From contig CM026426.1 in assembly GCA_014871385.1 (NCBI GenBank), positions 51,397,774 to 51,461,773 of the forward strand: a stretch of 64,000 nt of DNA. The letters run 5' to 3'. Below the pieces are notes generated by a model, which was not told where the DNA came from, did no database searches, and saw only the letters and a list, made by a program, of their open reading frames with translations. Shown one piece after another: positions 21,100 through 34,213 of the stretch (position 1 is its first letter; the number at the start of each line of letters is the position of its first letter). The position numbers were made by a program, and so were the translations under genes. Source of the stretch: Ceratodon purpureus. Taxonomy: Eukaryota > Streptophyta > Bryopsida > Pseudoditrichales > Ditrichaceae.

Positions 21100-22460
21100 G
21101 GGTCTGATTTATGAATTCTGGACATAAGCATTGACTTTGTTCACGACTAAGCACGACATTCAATTTGAGATTAACGAGGATCTGGTAAGCACCCAATTAG
21201 TGAACTTTCTCTACAACAAAAGGTTTTATTGCGAGATCATCATTGCAATAGCTACCTAGTAGAAGTGATGGGACCCCCACCACGTCACTCTCTTGGTGAG
21301 ACATCAGTGTTTGGGCCAAGGTCTTCTTCAAGAAGAAGGAACGGTTGTCCTCAATATAATGCTTCTACTATGGTGTTGATTAGATATATGAAATGGCCAA
21401 TTCAGAGCAAGGTTCACTTCAACGTAGTTCTCGGAAAGCCCTTGGATCATTGGAAACAGATGTAGAGATTTGCATTGTGAGATGCATTTCTATTTATAGT
21501 TTTGTCATGAATTTAACCATTCGTCACTTCTAATGTACTTGGCAAAGTGTATAGCAAAACAAATAGCAATAGGCCCAAAAGCAAAATGCATCTGTACTAC
21601 TTTAAGGTTTTGGAATATATAAGAACTCCAATTTTAAACGATGTGTATTTGCCATGGTCTCTCAATTGCATCCACTCAAAGTAGAAGTCAAAAACTTCTC
21701 TATGTTCAAGAAATCAGCTTGATTTAGACTGCTTCTAGATTTCTGACCTGCAAGATTTTAGAGGACGCCTCCGTCTCAAAACCGGATGCTTAGAGTCATG
21801 CAAACTTGACTTCCTTAACTCGGCTACATTATTTTTTTAAAGAACTTTATTGAGTTCAAGCATAATAAGTGATAGAAGAGGAAGCACTTGAAGGATCAAG
21901 TTGGTTGGCCAAGGTCAGACCTATAGAGAGAATACACGGGACTAGGGGGCGATAACTGAAAAGAAAGAACACTCGAGGACAAAATGGATCAAGAATCACA
22001 TGGATCCGGGGTGGAGCGGTTGAAGCCATCGTAAGATGAAAGTAGTCCCACTCTATGGAGGGTTATGTTACAACTCTTTGACATCTAACATTATTTCTCT
22101 TTTGAAGTAGCAGAGGTAGCTTCAACTCTGTTCAAAGTGAACCCCATGTTGGGTAGATCAAGCAGGTCGGAATTCAGCTTGAATTTCATTTGTGGATATT
22201 GAAATGTGATTACATTGTGGAAAATTTGAATAGTGGATAATGTTAGCATTGTATTTAGAATATAAAAGTTTTGAAGCTGATATAAGCAGTGTATTTTGAT
22301 TATAGATGTTTTGAAGCTAGCATTGGGAATTGAGTAAATAGTATAAAACATGAGCTCAATTCCAACTCATAGATTCATAGTAGCTCTAACAATTTCTTCA
22401 AAAAACCTAGACGGATATAGCCTAATTTGTATGACCAACTTAATCATAGGATAATTGTGA
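21100..22460. other. AT-rich spacer, no gene seen
   Basis: Contains a short plus frame (21229-21465) without motifs or support. Confidence 0.45.
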
Positions 22461-22462
22461 AT

Positions 22463-22987
22463 CTACTTGGCCTCATTGGACTCATCATCACTAAATATGA
22501 TGATTTTAGTTATAGACCTCGGCATTGAGGTAATGTCATCTTCTACATTGTGAGTGTGAGCTACTGCTCCATGGCTGCCTGATTTAGCGCCTGGCTTTTG
22601 TACGGGATTGCAGTGACACTCGTCTACGTTGACTTTGCTTCTTCTTGCGTTCTTTGCCATCCAAGTGTTAACCCAAGGGAGTAAGGGATCATCCAAGTTT
22701 AGTACTTCATCAACACAAATCTATGGGAACCTTCAATGACATAAAAGTTGCCCTTTTTTTTGGAGAGTATTTTCGTTTTTTTCTTGGCCAAAAGGAGTTT
22801 GAGGTTCATCGGCGTTGACATGCAAGGGAGACTTTGGCACAGATGACGTGGCCACATCTAGGGTGACATACTGAGAACACATTGACAATGGTGTGTTGAG
22901 TAAGTGAGGGTCACCCATCTGTGAAAACGAGATCATACAACCATTAAAGTTGAGCGGTGGAACAATTACACTGATAGAGATACTCAA
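22463..22987 (-). pseudogene. Unknown protein fragments in one frame
   Basis: Minus-strand frame from 22987 to 22463 with two stops in the middle (about 22725-22740). The first half includes PPLNFNGCMISFSQMGDP and SPLHVNADEPQTPFGQ; the second half, VLNLDDPLLPWVNTWMAKNA, then DECHCNPVQKPGAKSG and an acidic end (IIFSDDESNEAK). A CCATAG acceptor before ICVDEV may mean an intron separates the halves. Function not recognised. Confidence 0.35.
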
Positions 22988-22999
22988 GTTTTAAAATGC

Positions 23000-24048
23000 A
23001 TGTCTAAGATGCCAAGGCAATTTCATAATCAATCGATTAGGAATAGAAATGGACCATACAACGCAACTTCAAGAACATCAATATATTTATATGAAATATG
23101 CTAACTTTTAGAAATGCAAGATTACAAGAATTACCTCACAAAGTCACAAAGTGCGCAAGTAAATAAGAAGAAGTGAGGAAACAAAATAGAGTAAAAACAT
23201 CAAGGAAGAAGAGAGATGTCTGAAGGGGGTGGCTTTGAGCGCTTTTTATAGGAGTGAGCGATGCCCATGGCAGTAGGAACGTACGATACTCTTGGTCTCA
23301 TAACTAGCTTCCATGAATTAATTCAATATGGGGACCACGATTGACCTTGCAATTGAACACTTTTTTATAAAGAAATCAATCAAGGTTTAAAAAGAATAAG
23401 TTTTCTACAGGAGTTGGTGCAATGTGCACATTCAAGATATATCTTTGATCATAAGCCACATCCGGGACATAGCCCAGATAATAAATATAATATGAAGAAA
23501 GGGATATATTTTAGGATGGCAAAAAATTCACTTTGGCTTACATAAGTCAGCAACACTAGTTGGTTGGAGGCTAGAAGGTTTCTCTTCGTAAGAAGACCCA
23601 TGCCAAATTCACTATCAGATCTGACTGTTTGATTTCTGCAATGTTAATATTAGGGGAAGGTCTTACATGAACAATTAAGCGGTTTGCCTCACGTAAGGAC
23701 CCATGCCAAATCCATTGTAAGATCTGCCACTCTCATTTCTACAAAATTAGGACCGGCAGAAAGTCTGGGGCACCACAATTTGTACCACATGCATAAGTAT
23801 ACAGGTATGAAGGTTGGTTTGTTTTCTTTTCTTATTTGCAAAGTATTTTGTTCGTCAGCTTTTGAAAAAAAAGGGGGACTAAAAAGAAAAATGGAAACAA
23901 TTGAAAGTATGACAAGTATAAATAAAAGGATTGAGGAATTCAAGAATAAAGTCACATGAATTAATCAATTAATAAATTCAATTTTAATACATCGCTTGAT
24001 CATTATAAGAACATTAATTTAACTAACTTTAATTCACTTCAAAAATGC
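23000..24048. other. Spacer with a diverged 105-bp tandem duplication
   Basis: AGACCCATGCCAAATTCAC (about 23604) and GGACCCATGCCAAATCCAT (about 23698) start two related stretches. The frames at 23684-23959 on either strand carry no recognisable motif. Confidence 0.35.
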
Positions 24049-24391
24049 ATTAGGAGAAATGTGGGTCTCCAAAAGTTCTTGTAAGACAGCTCGAGATAGG
24101 TGAACTTGCTGCCCACGCAAGCCTCTCTAAGTAATCCCATTGGTGAATATCCTGCCCGTTGACAGCGTCAGGAGCTACAGTATTGACAGCGTCATTACTG
24201 CTGGCACTATTGACTGCACTAACAGCAGTGGCACACGCCATTGTTGGCAGCAATTGGCTGGACCCACAAAAATTATTGTTGGCAAAAACGTGGCACCATT
24301 GGTGCTAGCAGATAATGTGCAAGGGTTTCACCAAAATTTTAGGCACGTGGGAAATCCAAAGGCCTTTTAGAGACCCCCGATTTCCCCTAAT
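24049..24391. mobile_element. MITE, family M1 copy b (343 bp)
   Basis: Ends ATTAGGAGAAATGTGGGTCT and, reversed, ATTAGGGGAAATCGGGGGTCT, continuing through CCAAAAG / CTAAAAGG. The internal palindrome is TGGCACCATTGGTGCTA (about 24291). It is about 343 bp and in opposite orientation to copy c at 46.27 kb, to which most of its length aligns. Confidence 0.85.
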
Positions 24392-24744
24392 GCATAAATG
24401 CTTATTAATACCTCAACTGCACAATGTGATAACAACATTATTACCAACAATTTAAAACATCAACAGTAATTGAATAAATCTTTTTGTAAAATAAAAGACG
24501 CAGAAGAATTGAAAATATATAACTATATATAGAAATATTAGAAATCACAAAGAAGTTAATTGAGGAACTTTTCAATGCTTATAGATGCATGAATTAGATA
24601 ATAGACCAAATAATCACATATACTATTATACTTTAAAATTCTAATACCAACCATTATCTAAAGTATAGTAAACACCTTTGTGAACATCTGCTTACTAACC
24701 ACTCTAAATTGCTATCACTAAGTAAAATCATCGTTCAAATTGTA

Positions 24745-26078
24745 TTTTGAGCAGGCAGAGGTACTTCTACACAATTGGAGTCTTTATAGCTGCAACAGAG
24801 CCAACCTGTCATGTCTTCAATCTCCCGGTCTTTGATATGGCCATCTGCTTTTTCAATTCTTGCCTTGTGGTTGGTAATCATATTTTCTGCCTAAGAAGGT
24901 AGGCCACCTTCAAATATTAAGAGGAAAAATGCAACATTGTTCCCGTCTACCCCATTTAAAAGGAGGTTAAAATCTTCTGCCTCATCAAAATATGTTTTAT
25001 AGTCACCCGCTCTAGGAGAGTACTGGGATTGATGTAACCAATCTGGCCGGTTCAGCTAAACTCTTGATTCAATCAGCATAGACAAATTCAATTTAGTATA
25101 AAATAAAAACATTGCAATTAGAAAACTATTGCTTCAATTGATACGAGTCACCATCAAAGTAACTCTAACTGATTTAATTAGCCATTCACAAATTCACAGT
25201 ACAAAAGACTTTATACAAACACATGCATGGCCTGATCTTTGAGACAAGCATATCACTACTTGCAAGATCAACCACGTAGCTATTTTATCATTTCAATGCT
25301 GACAACCCGACTCGTTGTTCACAGTTAGTTGTAGACTTAGAGAAATTCAATCAATGTGCCATAATAATTCCTAGTGATGTACTTGTGACATTGGAATGGA
25401 CTAAACTAAAGCTATCAACGAGCCATAAAACCTACACCTCTATCAATGAGCAAGGAGTCCATTTACCATACAAAGCAAATAGGTTGCTACTACAGCCCCA
25501 TGCATGCAATGCAGGTAGTATTAAGTCTTTGACATAAATTGGACCCCTCCCCTCAAACCCATAGTTACAAATCTCAGCTTGCAAGGAACAGAGAGCAAAC
25601 AGCCCGCACCCAACTCCTCAACCTAACCCACAAACACATGTTGCCCCCCTCTTCTCTAAGCACCATCAACCACTTAGCTTAATGTTTCCAAAGCTCACAA
25701 CCCAACTCGGTGCACTCAAACCATGAAACCAACACCTCAATCGTGTAACAAGTTCACTGATTGTAAAGCAAGCATACTGTTATTGCAGCGTAATTCATAC
25801 ACTACAAGCAGTGTCTATGTGATAGGGACCATCCCCTCTCCCAAAACTCATAGTGCCAGGGCCAGAGCTTCTAGTCAACAACCATCACGCATCTCCCGAA
25901 CCAAAGCTACTTAAGTAGTGATATCATTACAAATGAGTTCAAAACTGCTTACCTGGCCTTCTTGATGTTGCGTTCATCTAATTCATGTGAATTGTTTGAC
26001 TGCTGAGGCTCCAATTCCTTATGCGCATCCGCTTCTTTCAACGCTAGTTGATTGCGCTAGCCTCTTGTGAGGACCATT
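24745..26078 (-). pseudogene. Two-exon-like remnant of an unknown gene
   Basis: A first block starts ATG at about 26078 (MVLTRG, TAG, then RNQLALKEADAHKELEPQQ and NSHELDERNIKKA) and ends at an AG-GTAAGC donor near 25953. A second block, about 25050-24745, reads RPDWLHQSQYSPRAGDYK, YFDEAEDFNLLLNGVDG, a TAG, then ARIEKADGHIKDREIEDMTG. The sequence between looks intronic. The start resembles retroelement gag-like or moss-type repeat proteins only vaguely; I do not assign a family. Confidence 0.3.
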
Positions 26079-26441
26079 TTGCGCGATGTAATGTATGCGA
26101 GATCTATTGTATGCAAGATGTAGTGACTTTAAATCTAGAAGGTGAGGTACTTAGTGGAATGCAAAGGATTGAGAGGGAGGGGCAAAGGAATGAGAGCACG
26201 TAGGAATGTGAGAGAGGGGCACACAAGGTCGGCGCGCGTTGTGGCTGGAGGCACTTGCAAGTGGGTGGGCGCGTGGGAGCAGGATACTTGTGGGTTGGCG
26301 TCTTTGAATGTTTCCCCCATCTTGTGACTTTGACATTGGAGTCTGTTAGATCCGACAAGGACCATAGAGGAATGTTTTGCACGGAGGAAAGCTATGGTAA
26401 GACTTGTGGGGTACCCTGTTGCAAAGGATATTCGTAACTTG

Positions 26442-26482
26442 CAGGGGAATGTTGCAGGGGAATGTTGCAGGGGAATGTTGCA
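26442..26482 (+). repeat. 14-bp tandem repeat
   Basis: GGGGAATGTTGCAG-type unit in three full copies plus a partial fourth. Confidence 0.85.
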
Positions 26483-26859
26483 AGGTCTTTGCTTTGGTGC
26501 CTTTAGTACTAATGTGTGTATGTGTGCAGAGGACAGACACGTGGATGCGGCGTAGGGGCTGAGGAGCCTGCCCACATTGATTTTACTTCTGACTTGGTAG
26601 ACTGCGGTCTATCTTCAACATGAAAGCAACGCGCTTCATTGTGTTTAACCACTTAAATGATGTGATTGCCTGCAGGGTTTTCAAAATAGAAGTCCTATAG
26701 GGCCCCGCGTCCAATATTCGGACGCCTTGACGTCTTGTGCCTGAACGGAACGTCTCGAAGGCCCCCTAATTTTGTCCACAGTAAAAACAATTCTAACGCG
26801 GTTGCACGTAAAACCCTAGGGCCGTCGGATCGGCAAGCTAGCCAATGCGGATAACATAC

Positions 26860-27545
26860 ATGTGCATTACACTTTTGGTAATGGTCTTGAGGATGATGTT
26901 GTACAAGGAAAACGCCTATGTCTTTTCCAAAGCAAGTGGACAAAGCTTGCATGGGCCCTTGTAAACATCATGAATGCGGTGTACAACTTCGGCAATCTTC
27001 ACAACGACTTGTCTCCCAACAACATCCTCCTTCACTCTCCTAAGGATGAATCAACGGTTTACACTGTTGTATGCGACTCGGATTTGACTTAAAAGATTGG
27101 TGAGCCCAGAAGATCGCCATGGATTTTTGCTAATGCTGCAAAAATGGAAGAGACCTTGATAATGCAATATTGGGTGGACCCATGAGTGGCGTACCTGCAT
27201 AGGCCTTCCCAAGATATTCAGATCAATCCCAAATTGCCATTGGAGTTGGAGGAGTTTGCAACCGCAAAAATGGCTGATTGGATCAACAAGCTTAACATGA
27301 TCGTTGTATACTAGGATTTTGAACGGCCACCAAGGATGTTTGATAATATTGAAGACCTCATTTGTACGTTTAGAACTTATGGCCCGGGTAGAGTTTGCGA
27401 GAACAGCCGAGGTGATGTTGGCAGATTGTCTCACTTTATCAACTAATATAGAGATTATCATAATTGGTTGGTCCCGAGCAAGCATTATCGGCACCAAAAC
27501 TGATATTGAGAGAGATCTCCATGTTTTATTTTTGAAGCCAATCAT
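26860..27545 (+). pseudogene. Decayed protein-kinase-like domain
   Basis: The plus frame contains LVNIMNAVYNFGNLHNDLSP followed by NNILLH, which matches the kinase catalytic loop (H-x-D-L-x-x-x-N), then VYTVVCDSDLT, where a kinase would have the Mg-binding DFG-like segment (here C-D-S-D). Downstream MQYWVDP with a following TGA matches the xxWWVAPE-type activation-segment end of plant kinase-like proteins with HNDLSPNN loops. Stops at about 27090, 27181 and 27313, and several beyond 27420, show a pseudogene. The N-lobe is not recognisable upstream, so it is also truncated. Confidence 0.55.
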
Positions 27546-27549
27546 ATAG

Positions 27550-28105
27550 CGTACTACTTGAGGAATTAGACTTCATCAGTTGTTACTGATGCAATTTTTG
27601 TAAACATGCTTGTACTTTTTATAAAGTTTATCAATTTTTGCTTTCTTGTGATTGGAGGCATTATACTCACATTCCACTTTCACCCTTCTATCTTCCATAA
27701 TTGCTATTCAACCACTTAAATTCCATTTCATTTCTTGCCAACTCTTGTAGTTGATAATAAATCATTTGCAATTGGCAAGGTCTGATATTGATTAACAACA
27801 CTAAATACATTAACTTTAACCCTTAATACTTCCTTGCAACGTTTTCGCATCTTTGACATTTCATTTATAATGAAGCATTACTTGCTTAATTTCCATGGAA
27901 GTTTAGAGACAAAACAAAAGGATGCACATGGTTATATTAACTAAGTCTAATAGTAGAGTATGGGCGACGATACATCTATGTTTTAATGTTTGACATCATT
28001 CAACTTTCTTCAAAGGCAACGCAATGGCCAAATTACCCTACTCTAAATCGCATTTACAAATCACCATTTGTAGGGATACCACGTCTAGAACTACTTGTCC
28101 TCAAT
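27550..28105. other. Spacer, no gene seen
   Basis: AT-rich with only short frames. Confidence 0.45.
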
Positions 28106-28109
28106 GTTG

Positions 28110-29169
28110 CGAGCATGTCAACGACTAGGACCCCCTTCATTGCCATAGTTTCTACTTTGACCAGCTCCACCATAATAGTTTCCTACCCCCCTTGCTCCTT
28201 CGTAGTAGTTTGGGCTAAGCCTACCCTCATTGTAGTTGTCTTGACTAGACTTTGCTCTTTTGTAGTAATTTTGCCTTGGCCCAAGTTCATCATAATCAAT
28301 CCCCTCGATGCATTCTCTCTCAATCTTATTTTCTCATGTTCTAAATTAATATATATATATATATTGCCTAAGTTGTACCAAATGATCTTCCCTTCTATGG
28401 TATAAGGCCTCGACCTCTTGCCTCCGGGAATCTTCCTCAATTTATTGGTTTGTGCAAAAGGTCGGAGGTGGTGTGTTGTCTTTTGGATACGCAAGGTCAC
28501 CATATTCTTGATACGGAGGGAGAGTACTGTTATTGTCATATCCTCCACGTGGATAAGGAATACTGTTATTGCCATATCCTTGATGTAGAAGGGGACTATT
28601 GTTATTGCTATATTCTTGATATGAAGGAAGAGTATAATACCCTTCCCCTCTTCTAGTCAAAATTGTAAGGGGGCCAATATAAGTTTCCCAAGGATCAAAA
28701 TGTCTTTTTGATTTAGTTGATGGCGTGACCCATAGGTCTAATAGATTACAAGAGTGTTACAACATGTCTCGTACTGACCATCTCTATGGGGGTAGCAAGT
28801 AATGGGCCTTCTTTCATCAAAAGTTACCGGAGTGTTGTTAAAGTCAGTGCTTGGCTCGTAACCAATATTGCAATCAGGGTTACGATGGTACTCTTTGCCA
28901 TAAGGGTGGGCACGTTTAGGGTTGTTGTTATAATTGTCTGTATGGCATTGATCATTGCCACGATTGCGGGCACGATATTGATTGTAGCAAGAATTGTGTG
29001 CGAGGTGCATCATAATCGTGTCGACGGTGTTGGTCATTGCCACCTTGATTAGGGCAATGTTAGTCACCATATTGATATCCTCCAAGATATAATGGAAAAA
29101 AAAGTGTTTGTACCTGAGGTTTTTTATTTTGAAATCACCACATCCATTAGTTTCAAAATAACCATACAA
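28110..29169 (-). pseudogene. Decayed Tyr/Asn/Gly-rich low-complexity protein
   Basis: Minus-strand pieces in changing frames give a continuous low-complexity protein: an upstream block with GNDQCHTDNYNNNPKRAHP and YHRNPDCNIGYEPSTDFNN; then RRGEGYYTLPSYQEYSNNN and repeats GYGNNSIPYPRGGYDNN; a helical block with EEDSRRQEVEALYHRRED; then IDYDELGPRQNYYKRAK and a terminal NYYGGAGQSRNYGNEGG. Stops and an (AT)n insertion (about 28347-28365) break it. Tyr/Gly/Asn/Arg-rich tails are typical of RNA-binding or prion-like proteins, but no RNA-binding domain is visible here. It might also be a transposon-encoded Gag-like protein. Confidence 0.45.
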
Positions 29170-29229
29170 ATGATCTAGAAACGATGGTCACCATTCAACT
29201 AAATTTGTGGAATAATAAGAAATCTGGCT

Positions 29230-29650
29230 TGCCTCCTTGTACGGCCTCCATTTGAAGTGGCGGGGCCAAGTTGGTTCGAACGGCCACGAGGCCGTGACGG
29301 TATGGTTAGGCGGGCCCGTGACCTCCCGGCTACCCCTGTTGTTTGCTTCCTCGGGCCGCGACCCTCCCTATACCTCCAGCGTTCATCCATCGGCCGCACC
29401 CGACCGATCCAACGGCTGCGAGAGATGGATAAGTCGGTTGCCTCGATCTAACGGTCGGCGCTGCCCAAGCCCGTTGCAGGGGCCATGCGGTTTGCCGCGC
29501 AAACGGCGACAGCCTCGGCTCTTTGCTCCCACCTTGCCTCCCCTTCTTCCAACTCTCCAGCAAAACTCCCCTAGGGCCTTCTTCAAAGCCTTTGTTTACT
29601 TCTCAGCTCTCTCTCCTCAACGTGGACAAAACATTTTCCAATTCTAGACT
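29230..29650 (+). promoter_or_regulatory. GC-rich promoter-like or 5' leader segment
   Basis: A sharply GC-richer block with CCGATCCAACGGCTG and CGATCTAACGGTCGG, sequences of the kind seen upstream of plant housekeeping genes, and a downstream pyrimidine-rich stretch like a 5' UTR. No credible coding start follows before the LTR-like sequence at 29.71 kb. The overlapping frames on both strands look like composition artefacts. Confidence 0.3.
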
Positions 29651-29705
29651 ACTAGAAATGCACATGTAGCCCAGAACGGGAAATTTTATACATGTTTCTA
29701 AAAGT

Positions 29706-31544
29706 GGGGGGAATGTCCTAAAGATCTTGTGATCAAGATTATTGGATCCACATCAACATTGGGGCCTAATTTGAAACAAGATTGTCGTAGCACGGCGGTA
29801 ACGTATTAAGCCAATTAGCCTAAATAACGCGTACTACATTAAAACCGCACCAAGTTTGTTCCCACGAGGAACCTGCGGTTGTAAACACAACTAAGAGAAG
29901 AGATAGTCTAAAGGATAGACATAAAAATCACAAACACAAACCCAAGAAACACCCACGGCTAACAAAATCTAAGGGATTGATAAATCCCGGATAATCCCTA
30001 TCACAAAAAACTCCACTATTCCAAAGGTGGAAAGTGGTACACTATCTACCCCAAAGAACTACGAGAAACACATTCTATCCTAACAACACCTACAGGTCCA
30101 GCGTTTTGACCCTATAGCCCACAAGTATGTACAGACACATCCCAGAAATTCCATCGTAGTTAGCTACTCCTACGACAGCATTTCCAAGATAATCAGTGGA
30201 TTCTCAACTATTGTTCCACTTTTCCGCCCGATTCAGATTTCCGTAACCAAGATAATAATTCTAGGGGTTTAAGCTAGAATTCTTAAAGAGACTTTATAGT
30301 TATTTATGGGGATTTCGTCCACTGGTTTGATTTCTTAGGGTTTTCCCCCTACTTCACGTCTTCCTACTAACTAATACTCCCTTCGTCTGGTGTTTTGATG
30401 GGGGCAGTCTTTCCGCGGAAACCCATCCCACTCAAGTCACGTACCACTCCTCTAAAAAGGGGAAAGAAAGAGGAAGTTCTGGGTCTAGTGGACTAGCTAG
30501 ATTTACCTTCCGCAGTGACATAGTGGATACTATGCTGCACACGGAAAACGAATCCTTTCCTTGAAGAGGTGGAAATGCGGACTCGGACCGCTACCCTTAC
30601 AACTAGTAGAATGCTCTGTTCCGCAGGTCACACAGAGTAGGGCCAAGATTCCACTATTCCGGGACTTTGGAGCTAACTCAGGGATGGGGATACTACCCCT
30701 ACCATCCACCGCGGGGACCTAGCGTTAGATAATGGCAGGTGCACAAGTGCCTAGACCTTCCACGTGCTACAGGAAGATATATCTATCTCCAGGTTACTAC
30801 ACATGGACAGCGGAAATCCCCCAAGCCAAATCCTCCCCCTACTACTGATAGGTTGGCCCACGGTCTTTTTGTGTCGGTCCCTAGGGTGGTACTTGAGGAG
30901 ATGGTGATAGCCTATCCTTGTACCGGAGTACCCCCTCCGAATCCCCATGCATCCTTGTGCCGGAGTACCCCCTCCGCACCCCAAGTCGGTATGCTTCCAA
31001 TTCCAAGTTCCGCTCTTTCCTCCTTTCCGCCCTTATTGTTCCTCCGTCTAGCACCTTCCTCACAAGGGTGGACACCGAGCCTAGTAAACAAGTACACCGA
31101 ACCTGAACAGGGGCGGCTGTTACCTCACCAAGTACCCCCTTGCATGAGTACAACGGCTTGAATTAGGGGTGATGGACCTTGTTTAGCGTAGGGGTTCACT
31201 AACCCAAACTGACCTATTACGGAATACTAACCTAACTAACCTACATAGTAATAGAGATAGGTGGAAAACTTGAAAACAACAAGAATGGAAAGGAGGGATC
31301 ACTCACTTTGCTTATGCACTCAAGAGACAACTCAAGACAAATGTGGAGTAAAACATAAAGCCTGAATTTACACTAATTTACACTTTTTAACTAATTTAAC
31401 ACTTTTTATTTTACCTCTATTTCTATTTCTATAATTCTAACCTAATGTCTATAATTCTTTCTAAACTAACCTATTACTTATGTCTTTTTCCCCTACTTAA
31501 TCTAAAAACAAAATTAAAACTCAAAATCACGGAAAGTCGTGACA
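29706..31544 (+). mobile_element. Possible 3' LTR of a truncated retrotransposon
   Basis: GGGGGGAA (29706-29713) looks like a polypurine tract and is followed at 29714 by TGTCCTAAAG. A matching terminus, GTCGTGACA, ends at 31544, giving TGTC...GACA and a length of about 1.8 kb. No second LTR or coding region is in the window, and no flanking duplication is seen. Includes a 37-bp direct repeat (CCGGAGTACCCCCTCCG) at about 30914-30987. Boundaries are tentative. Confidence 0.35.
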
Positions 31545-32300
31545 CGACAAAGATATTATTGTCCTTGTATTATTGGTGCCGCATTTAAAATTGCAAATAT
31601 AGTATCATCGTTGTAGTGGAAATAGAAATTTGGTTGGTGAACTATGACATGGCCCATGAGTCTATGCAAGAGGGAGCTATATGATGTGTGTGTGTGTGGA
31701 TTGCAGTGTTCTATTAAAAGCATAGGGTTTACTTCAAACCATCCTAGAAGCGGTAATCATTATCAATTCAGGGCTGTACATTATGATTTGTTTATAAATT
31801 CATTGGAATATATGGACAAGTGAAATAAGTGCAAGTATCTATACTATAAATGCGCAAATTCTTTGGCAAAAATTAGAGAGTGGAATAAGGATTGAAAACT
31901 TTTTGAAGCATTACACGGCGCAGGGATTTTTTAGACCCTTTTTTTAGTATTCTAATTATTCAAGAAAAGAAAGGGGATAATGTGCTCTCAGCCGTGGAAG
32001 CGTGGTTGTTGGCCCCGCAAGGTTGGGCGCCGCGCAACCTAGGGCCGCACTTGTCCACCCGCGGCATGCCTCGCGCGGCCCCAATTGGACAGCCGCGGGC
32101 CCTTTCCGTCGGGGCTGATCAGATGTCAGGCTCTGAAAACTAAAGAAATGTGAAGAGTCATAACACAACAAGCTCCCTAGACCAAGCGGCTAGTCCTCGA
32201 TTTATCTCACTTTGATGTCTTGGTTGATCTAGAGATGTATCCAACCATATGAGGTGGATTTAAAATTCGACATTGCAATTGAGTCCCACGCACTGAGCAT
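31545..32300. other. Spacer with a short GC-rich island
   Basis: 31,985-32,115 is GC-rich and can form a hairpin (GGTTGGGCGCCGCGCAACC). No gene seen. Confidence 0.4.
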
Positions 32301-32354
32301 GAGAACAATTGAGCTTCCTCGCTCCGTCTTTCGGTTTGGCTTCAATCCGTTTCA

Positions 32355-32700
32355 ATGATTCTAAGTCCAGGCCTTGGCTGCATCATCAGCCTTCTATCAG
32401 AGACTATTGCGGAGACTCGATCCTACAAGATTTCCATAGGTCCCAAGCCTGGTTGCACTTGCCCTTTCTTTCAGGAGATGGCCCTAAAGTCTCTTGAGAA
32501 ACGCCTCCCTTCGATTTCGTACAAGCATCTATATCACATTTTTGATGCTATTTGCAACTTTGATTAATTCAAGGACACCTTCATCTATGCTTGAAGCCTT
32601 AGCTTCAACGGGGTTAAGACCATCATAGAGAGCAAAATTTTGCAATATATTATGCAATAGTGTGAATTCATGATACAGTTCATTGGTCTAAGAGGGAGAC
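32355..32700 (+). pseudogene. SWIM-type zinc-finger protein relic
   Basis: The plus frame reads TRSYKISIGPKPGCTCPFFQ, then KRLPSISYKHLYHIFDAI. CxC followed by KH about 19 residues later fits a SWIM finger, except that the third Cys is Tyr here (YKH for CKH). Stops follow at about 32565 and 32594. It is likely a fragment of a transposase or FAR1-type protein. Confidence 0.45.
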
Positions 32701-33129
32701 AGGTTTGTTGTTTTTTTTTTTTTTTAATTTTGGCCACAAGGTCATCATAGATGATGATATTGCCGTATTACATATTTCTTGAATCAAAAAATGCCATTTC
32801 CTCAATATATATATTACTTACACAATTATCGTCTTTACTATGTTTTTAAGAGAAGTGAGTAAGAATCACCCTTTGATCAAAAAGGATATGTGTTTGAATT
32901 TGTCATAGTTTCTTTTGCAATTCCATTCCAATCAGTTGCTGAGCCTTATTTACATGCATGGACTTAAAGTTTGGCTTCAAGACCATTTCTTTAGAATAAG
33001 ACTACGTGGCGGGGCAAGCACTGTGGTGAGTGGACAACGTCAGCTCAAATCCATGCCACTATTGTTGCGGGTACAAGCTCTACCGAGCTGTCAGATTTTT
33101 TTGACCTTCGGGGCATTACGGAAAGTCGT

Positions 33130-33870
33130 GGTTTTCTCCATCTTGGCTCACCTCAAAAGTGGTCCGTCAGACCTGATAGTAGTTTTTGGGCACAACATTA
33201 AGTAGGAGAAACCCCATGTTGCCACTACTTAGAAATGGCAAGTTGGATCCGGCAGTGACTTTGAGGCATCAAACGAAATAGGAAAATTCCTTCTTTCATT
33301 GGCAACTCTTGCGTTTCATTCTTCTTATACGTCATCCATGTAGCAAATACTAGTTCTCGTGCAGCTATAAAGATTCGTCAACTTTAAAAATAGTGTTATA
33401 TCACCTCTATATTGAATTACCCAAAACATTAGCGGGCAATTTTTACACTTAATTTTGATGGCGATTGTGGAATGATCCTCAAGAATGCTTACGGCCTAAA
33501 CTACAAGCCGCCAAATTTGACATTAAAGAGTCACCTCGACACCAACTAAATGTTACCCCCATATTGGCTCACCCAAAAGTGGTCCATCAGATCCGACAAT
33601 GACTTTTGGGATTTAAATGATATGGAGAAACTCCTTCAGCGCTAACCAACTCTCCTATTTCATTCATAGCATAGGTCCAAATCTTTATGAAGGTACAAAT
33701 GTGATCTTCATAACTGCTGAATCGTGACCTTCATACTTCATTACTGTAGAATATATCTCTCGTATGTTTTACCTCCATGCTTGCTCAACCTGAAAGTAGT
33801 CCGTCGGATCCAACAGTGGATTTTGGCCAAGACTACAACTAGAGGAAACAACCATGTGCACACATTTCAG
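33130..33870 (+). repeat. Diverged dispersed repeats (three copies)
   Basis: The block GGCTCACCxxAAAGTGGTCC, then GATCCGACAGTGACTTTxGG, recurs at about 33149, 33564 and 33790 with substitutions and uneven spacing. Purpose unknown; perhaps relics of a transposon's subterminal region. Confidence 0.4.
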
Positions 33871-34213
33871 ATATGCCACGTTGTATTTGACTCTCACTTT
33901 GTAGCTTCTATAAAAATGGGGAATCACTATGACCTCACCTTGTCCGCTCACACATTCATTTCAATGCACTATAGACTATATGGTATTGCCGTCACTTATA
34001 AGTGTAGGGACAATATGAAAACCTTCTGCCACAATTGTTATCTACATTTTTTGACCAGTATTGGACAACCTCTTCAACCTAGCATATGAGGTTGGTAAGC
34101 ATAATTTGATATTTGAATAGCCTCAATGACTTCTAGAACAATACGTCATAGAGATGGTGTAGTGCTTGTTAATGTACATTACAGACAAAAACAATTAGTT
34201 TATCACAAGTCAA

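Noticed and set aside
29199-29650. Overlapping GC-rich frames on both strands
   Set aside because: All six frames stay open because of high GC; promoter-like words are a better explanation.
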